Assembly (NCBI GenBank): GCA_021851465.1
Contig: JAJZDL010000051.1
Span: 1 to 14,163 of the forward strand
Reading direction: 5' to 3'
DNA: 14,163 nucleotides
DNA from: Acidobacteriota bacterium
GTDB taxonomy: Bacteria > Acidobacteriota > Terriglobia > Terriglobales > Acidobacteriaceae
This document shows, one piece after another, positions 5,042 through 11,500 of the stretch. Every line of letters starts with the position of its first letter. Position 1 is the stretch's first letter. A model generated the notes under the pieces. It saw only the letters and a program-made list of their open reading frames with translations, was not told the origin of the DNA and did not search any database. A program made the translations under genes and the position numbers.

Positions 5042-5821
5042 CTATTGCGTAGTCATTGGTTGAGGTGGAGTAACTGGAGCGGGTTGGGCAATGGCGGGTG
5101 GGGCGAAGGCGTCGGCGGGGGCGTTGGCGTATTTGGGGTTGCCGACGAAGGCGTAGAGGCTGGCCAGGCCCAGGATGCAGAGGGCGGAGCCGAAGACGGT
5201 GCAGACGCCGCCGAAGCGTTTGCGGGCGTGTGTGCCGGAGGCGATGCCCCACTTGGCGGCGAAGAGCCAGATGCCGTAGGAGAAGTGGAAGGTGGTAGCG
5301 ATCATGGCGACGATGTAGACGGCGAGGACCCAGGGGTTGGCCAGCTCGTGCTGCACCTTGGCGAAGGCCGCGCCGGGGTGTTCGGGGAGGCTGACGCCGG
5401 AGAAACGCTGCGTCCATAGGTGATAGACGATGTAGGCGAAGGCGACGAGGCCGGTGATGCGCTGGGTGAGGTATCCCCAGTTGCCGGCCCAGGGGTAGAC
5501 GTTGACGGTGGCGCGGCCGCGGATGGCGATGTAGGCGCCATACAGGGCATGGAAGGCGAGCGGGATGAAGATGAGCGTCCACTCCAACACGCGGACGAGT
5601 GGGAGGGAGTTGAGGAGACGAACCTGTTGTGCGTAGGCGAGCGGGCCGTTGAGGGCCTCGGCGTTGGAGAGGATGTGCTCGATGAGGAAGGCGCCGATGG
5701 GGACGATGCCGGAGAGGGAGTGGAGCTTGTGCCAAAAAAAAGAGTGGCCGGAGGCGGGGCGGAGCGGCTGGACTCCACGCAATGGCGCGAGCGAAGGTGC
5801 GGGTGGGGCGGATGTTGCCAT
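5042..5821 (-). CDS. sdhC: Succinate dehydrogenase cytochrome b558-type membrane subunit
   Basis: The 259-residue Bacillus-type single-chain anchor binds two haems and passes electrons to quinone. Five hydrophobic segments are visible, at roughly 36-52, 79-101, 121-137, 164-189 and 205-226. The four histidines that ligate haem in the Bacillus protein all have counterparts: H49 (FLIEH), H91 (AFHALYG), H134 (IVYHLW) and H179 (TTFHFSYG). The ATG at 5821-5819 is preferred over the upstream in-frame ATG at 5902 because AGGAG lies eight bases before it and the extra residues look non-coding. The N-terminal 25 residues and the last 30 are Pro/Ala-rich and probably flexible. It is the first gene of the operon, with a promoter and palindrome upstream. 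Confidence 0.95.
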   Translation of the reverse strand: MATSAPPAPSLAPLRGVQPLRPASGHSFFWHKLHSLSGIVPIGAFLIEHILSNAEALNGPLAYAQQVRLLNSLPLVRVLEWTLIFIPLAFHALYGAYIAIRGRATVNVYPWAGNWGYLTQRITGLVAFAYIVYHLWTQRFSGVSLPEHPGAAFAKVQHELANPWVLAVYIVAMIATTFHFSYGIWLFAAKWGIASGTHARKRFGGVCTVFGSALCILGLASLYAFVGNPKYANAPADAFAPPAIAQPAPVTPPQPMTTQ

Positions 5822-5882
5822 GGGCGCTGCTCCTGTGCTGTCTACCGTTAGGACGCTGCGCAGGCCGCTTGGGGATGCGCGC

Positions 5883-5894
5883 GCCATATATGGC
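5883..5894. promoter_or_regulatory. Palindrome GCCATATATGGC in the sdhC leader
   Basis: This perfect 12-bp palindrome lies 62 bp upstream of the sdhC start and a few bases downstream of the transcription start expected from the promoter at 5906-5934. That is a typical place for a repressor operator. No regulator can be named from the sequence. Confidence 0.4.
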
Positions 5895-5905
5895 TGCGGC
5901 AACCG

Positions 5906-5934
5906 ATTATTTCGCGTGGCGATGGGTGCGTCAA
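5906..5934 (-). promoter_or_regulatory. Predicted sigma70-type promoter of the sdh operon
   Basis: On the minus strand a TTGACG (5934-5929) is followed after exactly 17 bases by AATAAT (5911-5906). Each matches the consensus at five of six positions with ideal spacing. The predicted start of transcription is near 5899, giving a leader of about 78 nt before sdhC. A 6-bp inverted repeat (AATCGC-CTGC-GCGATT, 5934-5949) adjoins the -35 element. rdgB ends 46 bp upstream, so sdh need not depend on rdgB read-through. Confidence 0.6.
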
Positions 5935-5979
5935 ATCGCCTGCGCGATTAGCGAACAGGGAGTGCGAGATTCGTTGAAT

Positions 5980-6603
5980 TCAGAGAGAGGGTGCGGGGTG
6001 CTGGTCAAGGCGCGCGAGGAGGGATTGGAGGGCGCGGCCGCGGTGGTTGCAGGCGAGGCGGTCGGCGGGGGCCAGCTCGGCCATGGTGCGGTTGAGCGCG
6101 GAAAGGAAGAAGAGCGGGTCGTATCCAAAGCCGCCGGAGCCGCGCGGCGCGGTGAGGATGCGACCCTCGACGGTGCCCTCGGAGGTGAGGAGGATCTGGC
6201 CGTCGCGGGCGAGGGCGAGCACGCAGCGGTAGCGGGCCTGGCGGCGGGAGTCGGGGACGGCGGCGAGGGCTGCGAGGAGGGCTGCGTTGTTGCGGTTGTC
6301 TGGTGTGTCGGCGTTGGTGGGGTGGGCGAGGTCGGCGGCGTAGCGGGCGCTGCGGACGCCCGGGGCGTTGTCGAGGGCGGCGACCTCGAGGCCGGAGTCG
6401 TCGGCGAGGACGAGCAAACCAGGCGCACGGAGTGAGTAGTAGATGGCCTTGACGCGTGCGTTGGCGTCGAATGTGGGCCCGTCCTCGGGCGGGGCGGGGA
6501 TGGCGGCGAGGCCGGGGAGGGGTTGGATGCGGACGGGCGGGGCGGCGGCGTGGGCAAAGTCGCGGAGCTTGCCTGGGTTTGTGGTGGCGGCGTAGAGATC
6601 CAT
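5980..6603 (-). CDS. rdgB: Non-canonical purine NTP pyrophosphatase (RdgB/HAM1)
   Basis: The 207-residue enzyme hydrolyses ITP, dITP and XTP to monophosphates and so keeps deaminated purines out of DNA and RNA. Family motifs are ATTNPGKLRDF (N-terminal substrate loop), the metal and catalytic motif LADDSGLEV (67-74), PGVRSARYA, and GFGYDPLFF. The usual SHRGxA near the C-terminus reads NHRGRA here, a mild change. The start at 6603 is fixed by homology, since the family begins just before the TTN loop. The ORF extends to 6900 without support. There is no clear ribosome site. It is divergent from the exported-protein gene with only 28 bp between the two ATGs. Confidence 0.95.
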   Translation of the reverse strand: MDLYAATTNPGKLRDFAHAAAPPVRIQPLPGLAAIPAPPEDGPTFDANARVKAIYYSLRAPGLLVLADDSGLEVAALDNAPGVRSARYAADLAHPTNADTPDNRNNAALLAALAAVPDSRRQARYRCVLALARDGQILLTSEGTVEGRILTAPRGSGGFGYDPLFFLSALNRTMAELAPADRLACNHRGRALQSLLARLDQHPAPSL

Positions 6604-6608
6604 GGGTG

Positions 6609-6622
6609 CTATGGTGCCATAG
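6609..6622. promoter_or_regulatory. Inverted repeat CTATGG-TG-CCATAG between divergent genes
   Basis: A perfect 6-bp inverted repeat with a 2-bp centre fills half of the 28-bp gap between rdgB and the plus-strand exported-protein gene. Its position would let one dimeric DNA-binding protein affect both 5' ends. It may also be chance, since there is only one copy. Confidence 0.35.
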
Positions 6623-6625
6623 AAT
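6620..6625 (+). promoter_or_regulatory. Candidate -10 element placed for a leaderless start
   Basis: TAGAAT matches TATAAT at five of six positions and ends exactly six bases before the ATG at 6632. Transcription would then begin at or next to the start codon. No good -35 is visible 16-18 bases upstream. The arrangement equals that in front of mutL (13583-13588). Confidence 0.35.
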
Positions 6626-6631
6626 GGGTGG

Positions 6632-7660
6632 ATGGCGTGGGGCCTGCGCAGGATCGGGATGGCGATGCTTCCTCTTGTGGGATGGGCGGCGCTCTGCATC
6701 ACGGGGTACGGGCAGAGCGAAGGGCCGCCGGTAGGGCGGGCTGCGTCGGCGACCGCTGCCGTGTCTTCGCCCACGCCGATCGGAGCGGCTTCTGCTACGA
6801 CAGTGTCAGCGGCGGAGAGTCCGCTGCCGGAGGTTCCGACGCTGATGCGCGCGGTGGAGACGAACCAGCGCGCCGCCGAGGCGGTGGAGAAGGAGTACAT
6901 CTATCGCTCGATTACGACCGTGCAGGAGCTGAGCGGCAAGGGACGGGTGAAGAAGACCGTTGTGACGGTGAGCGACCACTTCTGGATCGACGGCGTGCCG
7001 GTGCGGCGGGTGGTAAGTCAGGACGGCAGGGAGTTGAGCGCGGCGGAGCTTGCGAAGGAGAATGAGCGCATCGACAAGGAGGCGGCGAAGGCGCGTGCGC
7101 GGCGCGAAAGGGCCGACGCGGAGGGAAAGGAGAGCGATGCCTACGGCAACGAGGAGATCACTGTATCGCGGCTGCTGGAGCTGGGTGCGTTCAGCAACCC
7201 GCGGCGGGTGGAGTTGAACGGGCGTCCTACGATTGCGGTGGACTATACGGGCGACCCCAGGGCAAAGACACGGAACGCAGCGGAGCGGCTGATTTTAGAG
7301 ATGACTGGGACGGTGTGGGTGGATGAACAGGATAGGGTACTGGTGCGGGTGGACGGACGCTTCGTCAACTCGTTCAAGGTGGGCGGCGGGCTGCTGGTGG
7401 ACATTCGGAAGGGGACGCGGTTCAGCTACGAGCAGACGCGGGTGAATGGGGAGGTGTGGCTACCGGCGCAGGTGGATGGGGAAGGCTCGGCGCGAGTTCT
7501 GCTGTTTGTGGGTTTCAGCGGGAGGATCCACGCTGTTGAATCGGATTACCGCAAGTTTCGGACGAGCGCGGAGATCCTTCCTGGCATGGCCAAGGTGCCG
7601 GAGGCGCAGGCGGGAGTGGGCGCGCAGCCGGGGGCGAGCGACCCTGTACACTCGCGATGA
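6632..7660 (+). CDS. Exported protein of unknown function, possibly LolA-like fold
   Basis: The 342-residue protein has a signal-peptide-like N-terminus: Arg residues, then AMLPLVGWAALCITGYGQ. An Ala/Ser/Thr/Pro-rich linker to about residue 65 follows, and then the main domain. Residues 83-135 (KEYIYRSIT, KTVVTVSDHFWIDGVPVRR) and 220-320 (GTVWVDEQDRVLVRVDGRF, GTRFSYEQTRVNGEVWLP, GRIHAVESDYRKF) look like alternating strands of a half-barrel resembling LolA-type outer-membrane carriers. That resemblance is an inference from pattern. A charged helix rich in Lys/Arg/Glu/Ala (about 136-172) interrupts the domain. Similar exported proteins are common in Acidobacteriota and unnamed. A second Met at residue 10 (6659) is an alternative start. 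It likely acts in the periplasm or outer envelope. Confidence 0.72.
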   Translation: MAWGLRRIGMAMLPLVGWAALCITGYGQSEGPPVGRAASATAAVSSPTPIGAASATTVSAAESPLPEVPTLMRAVETNQRAAEAVEKEYIYRSITTVQELSGKGRVKKTVVTVSDHFWIDGVPVRRVVSQDGRELSAAELAKENERIDKEAAKARARRERADAEGKESDAYGNEEITVSRLLELGAFSNPRRVELNGRPTIAVDYTGDPRAKTRNAAERLILEMTGTVWVDEQDRVLVRVDGRFVNSFKVGGGLLVDIRKGTRFSYEQTRVNGEVWLPAQVDGEGSARVLLFVGFSGRIHAVESDYRKFRTSAEILPGMAKVPEAQAGVGAQPGASDPVHSR

Positions 7661-7666
7661 GGGAGT

Positions 7667-7732
7667 GCGGCAATTAGCCGCTATCCGCGAGGGGCGATTA
7701 ACCGCGAAGAGGGACAGCCGCAGCCATCCCTC
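7667..7732. terminator. Hairpins in the convergent gap (possible transcription end)
   Basis: Two inverted repeats lie in the 138-bp gap between the convergent exported-protein and cold-shock genes: GCGGC-AATTA-GCCGC at 7667-7681, and GAGGGA/TCCCTC at 7709-7714 and 7727-7732. Neither is followed by a T-run on either strand, so they are not textbook intrinsic terminators. They are noted because both genes must end transcription here. The rest of 7661-7798 shows nothing. Confidence 0.25.
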
Positions 7733-7798
7733 CCGCAAAACCTGGTTGAAGCTAGGTGCAGCTAGAAACCTGTCATGGGCGAGTTCGCGCAGTTAGGA

Positions 7799-7999
7799 TT
7801 AGAGGGGCTGGACGTCAGACGCCTGCCACCCTTTGGGTCCCTTGACTACGTTGAACTGCACAGCCTGACCTTCTTGGAGGCTCTTGAAACCGTTCGAATT
7901 GATTGCCGAGTAGTGAACGAACACGTCCTCGCCGTTCTGGCGGCTGATGAAGCCGAACCCCTTGGCATCGTTAAACCACTTCACTGTTCCCTGTTCCAT
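7799..7999 (-). CDS. csp: Cold-shock domain protein (CspA family)
   Basis: The 66-residue protein is a complete single OB-fold cold-shock domain that binds single-stranded RNA and DNA. It has the RNP1 motif KGFGFI (13-18) and RNP2 VFVHY (26-30), preceded by GTVKWFND and ending GPKGWQASDV. The length is normal. The ATG at 7999 is chosen because MEQGTVKWFN is the canonical start and an AAGGAAAT ribosome site lies upstream. The longer frame to 8080 reads through the leader. A promoter and a leader of about 100 nt lie upstream, as is usual for cold-regulated csp genes. Confidence 0.97.
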   Translation of the reverse strand: MEQGTVKWFNDAKGFGFISRQNGEDVFVHYSAINSNGFKSLQEGQAVQFNVVKGPKGWQASDVQPL

Positions 8000-8079
8000 G
8001 TTGATAATTTCCTTAGTACTGATGAATTTGCCGCTAGATCCAAATCGGGGGCCGACATCGCACAATCGTCGCAGAACCA

Positions 8080-8096
8080 ATCTGTTTCAAACAGAT
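8080..8096. promoter_or_regulatory. Inverted repeat at the csp transcription start
   Basis: ATCTGTTT-C-AAACAGAT is a perfect 8-bp inverted repeat with a 1-bp centre. It coincides with the transcription start predicted from the -10 at 8103-8108. It could be an operator or a 5'-terminal hairpin of the csp mRNA that affects its stability. Confidence 0.4.
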
Positions 8097-8102
8097 AGTT
8101 GA

Positions 8103-8111
8103 ATAGTAGCA
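8103..8111 (-). promoter_or_regulatory. Extended -10 promoter of the cold-shock gene
   Basis: The minus strand reads TGCTACTAT, an extended -10 (TGn before a TACTAT hexamer). A partial -35 (CGCACA, three of six) lies 18 bases upstream. The predicted start is near 8096, about 97 nt before the csp ATG. The surrounding DNA (8080-8180) is A+T-rich compared with the rest of the window. The remaining stretch to the cmk stop (8112-8232) shows no other feature. Confidence 0.5.
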
Positions 8112-8232
8112 CATATATCAAGAGGCTGTGCGAAAAAATGTGCAAGAAAATTTCTGGATCGACAATACGTATGCCGACTTGGCGAGGGCGGGTTAGTCCG
8201 ATTGTCAGGTAGGGTCGGTGCTGGCGGGCGGA

Positions 8233-9033
8233 TCAGCCGTTCGGGAGGTGGGTGCGAACGATCTCTTCGACACGGGCGAGAACCTCTTCGAGGGCCATAC
8301 CGGTGGAGTCGAGGAGGACGGCGTCCGGGGCGGGGCGTAGTGGGGATTCGGCGCGAGTTCGGTCTCGGCGGTCACGCTCGCGCATCTCGTCGATGATCGC
8401 CTGCCGAGCTGCGATCTGCTGCCCGGCAGTCTCCAGTGCGGGTTGTTGGCGGGACTCGGTCTGGCGCTGGGTTGGCAGTTCGAGGGGGAGGGTTTGGCGA
8501 AAGCGGCGGTTGCCGCGCACCTCGGGTGCGGCGTCGAGGAAGATTTTGACATCGGCGTCGGGAAAGACGGCAGTGCCGATGTCACGGCCCTCCATGACTA
8601 CTCCACCTTGTGCCCCGAGGGCGCGCTGCTGCTGCACCATCCAGGCGCGGAGGCGGGGGTGGACGGAGACGCGCGAGGCGGCGGCGGTAACGTCTGTCTC
8701 ACGGATGCGCTGGGAGACGTCTCGGCCATCGAGACGAACGCGGTTGCCATCGAGGCTGGGCTCGAGGACGATGCGTGTGGATTCGGCGAGGCCGAGCAGG
8801 GGGGGCTCATCGTCGAAGGAGATGTCGCCCTCGATGGCCTTGAGGGCGAGTGCGCGGTACATTGCACCGGTCTCGATATTGAGGAAGCCGAAGTGGCGGG
8901 CGAGGTGCGCGGCAAGCGTACTTTTGCCTGCACCGGCAGGGCCGTCGATAGCGACGACCAGGCGTCGCGGGCCAGTGGGCTGCGCGACGGGTGTCGGCGC
9001 GTCATCTTCCAGATGAATAGGGCGGCGGTGCAT
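8233..9033 (-). CDS. cmk: Cytidylate kinase
   Basis: Cmk phosphorylates CMP and dCMP with ATP in the cytoplasm. The 266-residue protein has the P-loop IDGPAGAGKST (29-39), the substrate-binding LNIETGAMYRALAL, RDVSQRIRE, the VVMEGRDIGTAVFPDADVKIFLDA block, and the lid arginines RERDRRDRTR followed by APDAVLLDST. It is longer than the usual 220-230 residues for two reasons: about 20 extra N-terminal residues before the first strand, and a Gln/Thr/Pro-rich insertion (LPLELPTQRQTESRQQPALE) between NRRFRQ and the ARQAIIDEMRERD helix. Its ATG shares an A with the TGA of the upstream gene (TGATG at 9035-9031), which implies translational coupling. Confidence 0.95.
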   Translation of the reverse strand: MHRRPIHLEDDAPTPVAQPTGPRRLVVAIDGPAGAGKSTLAAHLARHFGFLNIETGAMYRALALKAIEGDISFDDEPPLLGLAESTRIVLEPSLDGNRVRLDGRDVSQRIRETDVTAAASRVSVHPRLRAWMVQQQRALGAQGGVVMEGRDIGTAVFPDADVKIFLDAAPEVRGNRRFRQTLPLELPTQRQTESRQQPALETAGQQIAARQAIIDEMRERDRRDRTRAESPLRPAPDAVLLDSTGMALEEVLARVEEIVRTHLPNG

Positions 9034-11495
9034 CAGGCGGGCCTGTCCTTTCCGGGTTTGAACTTGCGTGCGGGTGGACGGTTGCCAAAGGGTTTGCGGT
9101 TGCCTGCGAACTTGGCAAAGGTGCTTGCGGGCTTTCCGGCAGCGGATGCACGCGGTTTACCGGGGCCGGAGGATTTGGCAAAGTGTTTTTTGTCGGCAAA
9201 GCTGCCGGGCTTGCCGGAGGCCTTGCTAGACGGCTTTTTGGCTATGGATGCTCCGGACCTGTCGGAAAATTTGGTGAATGGTCGTTTGCCTGCAAAGCCA
9301 GTGGGTCTGGCAGAGGGCTTTCCGTTGGCAAATCCCGTCCGTTTGCTGCCAGCAAAGTTGCGCGGGGTGGCGTCCTGGGCAGGATCTTTGGGGGAACCGC
9401 CGAGGCCTTTTTCGCGGGGCTGGCCGTATGATTTGGCCCTCTCGGGGCGGTTGCGCGGGGCGTCGAACTTGCGATAGACGCGCTTGGTGCCCTCGGAGCC
9501 CGCGCTTCCGTCTCGTGATCCACGGTGTTTATTGGCGAACTTATCTTTGGCAAGACGCGGCTTGCCGGAGAACGGCGTATCGCTCGCGGAACGCTCTGCA
9601 TAGGGCTTGCGGTTGGGTTGGCCGCTGGATGCGGCTCGACGCGGCGGGCGGGCATCGCCATTAAAGGCTGGCCGCGCGGCGAATCCCGCTCGCTTGCGGG
9701 CAAAGGTTCCGGGCTTGCTGAAGGACTTGCGCGGCGGGCGGTTGTCGCCGGTGTTGCGTTCGCCAGTGTGGATTGGGGCATGTGGGGCGCGTGAGCGGGA
9801 CGATTGGGGGCCGCTTGGCGAGGCTGGGAAGGCGGCCCGATCGGCCGAGGGCTGGCGATTCTCCGGCGGAAGCTGCGAGGGCTTTGCCGCGGCGTTGCGG
9901 CGACGGGCCTTCTCTTCGTTCCAGGGCTTGTCGAATGCGCGCGTTTTGTCTGGCCCGCCCGGCTTGTCGAAGCGCGAGGTCGGGGGCTTGCTGAAGGGGC
10001 GCCGTTCGCGGTTGGACGATGGCGCGGCATCTGCGCGGGCGTTGAATACGGGCCTGAATTTGCCCTTGCTGGAGCGGGGCTTGAACTCTGGGCCGGGGCG
10101 GGGTTTCTCGCCGGGTTTGAAGAGGGGCTTTGCGGCGAGATGGGAGGGCTTGGCCTTGGCCAGGTAGCCGGTGCCGATCTTGCGCGGTTTGGGGATGAAC
10201 TTGGCGATGCGCGGCGCGGCATGATCGGGGCTGTCCTGGCCGGAGGCGGCGCCATTCTGCGTTCCATCCGACGTATCCGGCTCTGCTGTTGCACGCAGAG
10301 CATCGATGAGCGCAGCTTCGCCCTCGACGGCGGCACTTTCGGCAACGGATGGAGAGTGCGATCGTGCGGCGGCGGAGGCGGTGTGTGGCGCGAGGAAGGC
10401 GGGCATCTCTCCGGCGACGTAGAACACAGTGCGTCCCTGCACGGCGAGGGTGTCGAGCTGGCGCGCGGAGAGCAGGGCGTGGATGACATCCCGGATGCGC
10501 GAGCGCGAGGCCAGCGGCGAGAGGAAGCTTTCTATCTCGTCTTCACTGGCGACGATTGCCTGGCCGAGGTAGAGGGAGATGAGCGCGGAGAGGGCTGAGG
10601 GCTGGCCAGCGTTTGCGCCCGCTTTGATCTGTTTGGTGAAGCGTGCGCTGGCCAACTCCCAGAGAGTCGGCGTGCCGTTGGGCTGGGCGATGGGGAGGAC
10701 GCGGAGGTGCGTCCACAGCTCGGCGAGGGCGCGCAGGACGGCGGCCTCGGTGACCTCCTTGCCGACCTCGTTGGCGAGGTCGCTGGCGGAGGAGGGGCCG
10801 CGTTGTATGAGCGCATCGAATGTGGCGAGGGCCAGCGGCGAGAGTTTGAAGGAGCCGGCGGCTGCGGGCGGCTGCTTCCATGCCTTATCGCCGCGAAGGG
10901 TGAAGATGTAGGAGAAGACGGCGGTGGAGACGACGAAGTCCGGCGTATCGCCGGGCGCTCCGGCGTGGACTGCGGCGGTGCCCGCTCCGAGGAGGTTGAG
11001 TGGGACGGCGAGTCCTTCGGCGACGAGGCGCGCGAGGAGACTGCGGGCCTCCGCGGCCTGTTCGATTGTGGGGCTGGGGTTGGGCGCGCCGAGCACGGCC
11101 TCGACCAGCGATGGAGCGGGGGCAACGATCTGGGGACGCGGTGCGAAGAGAACGAGGCCGGCGGTGTTGAGCCAACTGCGCAGGTTCTCGATGGTAAGCA
11201 GCGCCTCGCCCTGCTGGTGCCAGCGGCGCAGGCGCGCATCGGCAAGCTGCGCGGCGGTGGGGATCGCTTGGTTGGTGGCTTCGGTGCTGGCTGGATTGCC
11301 TGGGTTGGTCAAGGTGAGGAAAGCCTTCCTGCTGGGCGGCGCGCTCGGTTGAGAGCGATGGCTACAGCAACCCATCGCGCGTGCGTTGGAGGGTTTGGGT
11401 TGAGGGCCGGAGTGCGCCCGGTTGCGGACGATTTTCAAAGAGCGCGGTGCGAAGTTGCGCAGGGAGGGACAGTGTTTCAATCCGTCGCTGTACAT
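9033..11495 (-). CDS. Winged-helix-like protein with a long basic disordered tail
   Basis: This is an open frame of up to 820 residues. Residues 80-365 look globular and helical, including SPLALATFDALIQRGPSSAS followed by DLANEVGKEVTEAAVLRALA, a winged-helix-like pattern, then LWTHLRVLPI and EIESFLSPLASRSRIRDVIH. This recalls the winged-helix part of AlkZ/YcaQ-like DNA-binding proteins, a low-certainty match from memory. Residues 366-430 are a linker. Residues 431-820 are a low-complexity tail rich in Lys, Arg, Pro, Ser, Gly, Ala and Phe (repeats such as FSKPG, GKP, KPF, ARP), like RNA-binding tails of some helicases and pseudouridine synthases. The start is uncertain: ATG 11495, ATG 11375, or TTG 11312, which has AGGAAGG upstream. 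The first 60 residues look non-coding. It lies between mutL and cmk and is coupled to cmk. Confidence 0.7.
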   Translation of the reverse strand: MYSDGLKHCPSLRNFAPRSLKIVRNRAHSGPQPKPSNARAMGCCSHRSQPSAPPSRKAFLTLTNPGNPASTEATNQAIPTAAQLADARLRRWHQQGEALLTIENLRSWLNTAGLVLFAPRPQIVAPAPSLVEAVLGAPNPSPTIEQAAEARSLLARLVAEGLAVPLNLLGAGTAAVHAGAPGDTPDFVVSTAVFSYIFTLRGDKAWKQPPAAAGSFKLSPLALATFDALIQRGPSSASDLANEVGKEVTEAAVLRALAELWTHLRVLPIAQPNGTPTLWELASARFTKQIKAGANAGQPSALSALISLYLGQAIVASEDEIESFLSPLASRSRIRDVIHALLSARQLDTLAVQGRTVFYVAGEMPAFLAPHTASAAARSHSPSVAESAAVEGEAALIDALRATAEPDTSDGTQNGAASGQDSPDHAAPRIAKFIPKPRKIGTGYLAKAKPSHLAAKPLFKPGEKPRPGPEFKPRSSKGKFRPVFNARADAAPSSNRERRPFSKPPTSRFDKPGGPDKTRAFDKPWNEEKARRRNAAAKPSQLPPENRQPSADRAAFPASPSGPQSSRSRAPHAPIHTGERNTGDNRPPRKSFSKPGTFARKRAGFAARPAFNGDARPPRRAASSGQPNRKPYAERSASDTPFSGKPRLAKDKFANKHRGSRDGSAGSEGTKRVYRKFDAPRNRPERAKSYGQPREKGLGGSPKDPAQDATPRNFAGSKRTGFANGKPSARPTGFAGKRPFTKFSDRSGASIAKKPSSKASGKPGSFADKKHFAKSSGPGKPRASAAGKPASTFAKFAGNRKPFGNRPPARKFKPGKDRPA

Positions 11496-11500
11496 CCATT

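Noticed and set aside
4905..5735. 276-codon minus-strand frame overlapping sdhC
   Set aside because: Arg/Pro/His-rich out-of-frame reading of sdhC, running into the repeat region; no recognisable domain.
5934..5949. AATCGC-CTGC-GCGATT as a terminator of rdgB
   Set aside because: The 6-bp stem has no following T-run on the minus strand; it coincides with the sdh promoter instead.
9242..10489. 415-codon minus-strand ORF inside the basic-tail gene
   Set aside because: Ser/Pro/Arg-rich out-of-frame reading of the low-complexity tail; the frame ending at 9033 is the one coupled to cmk.
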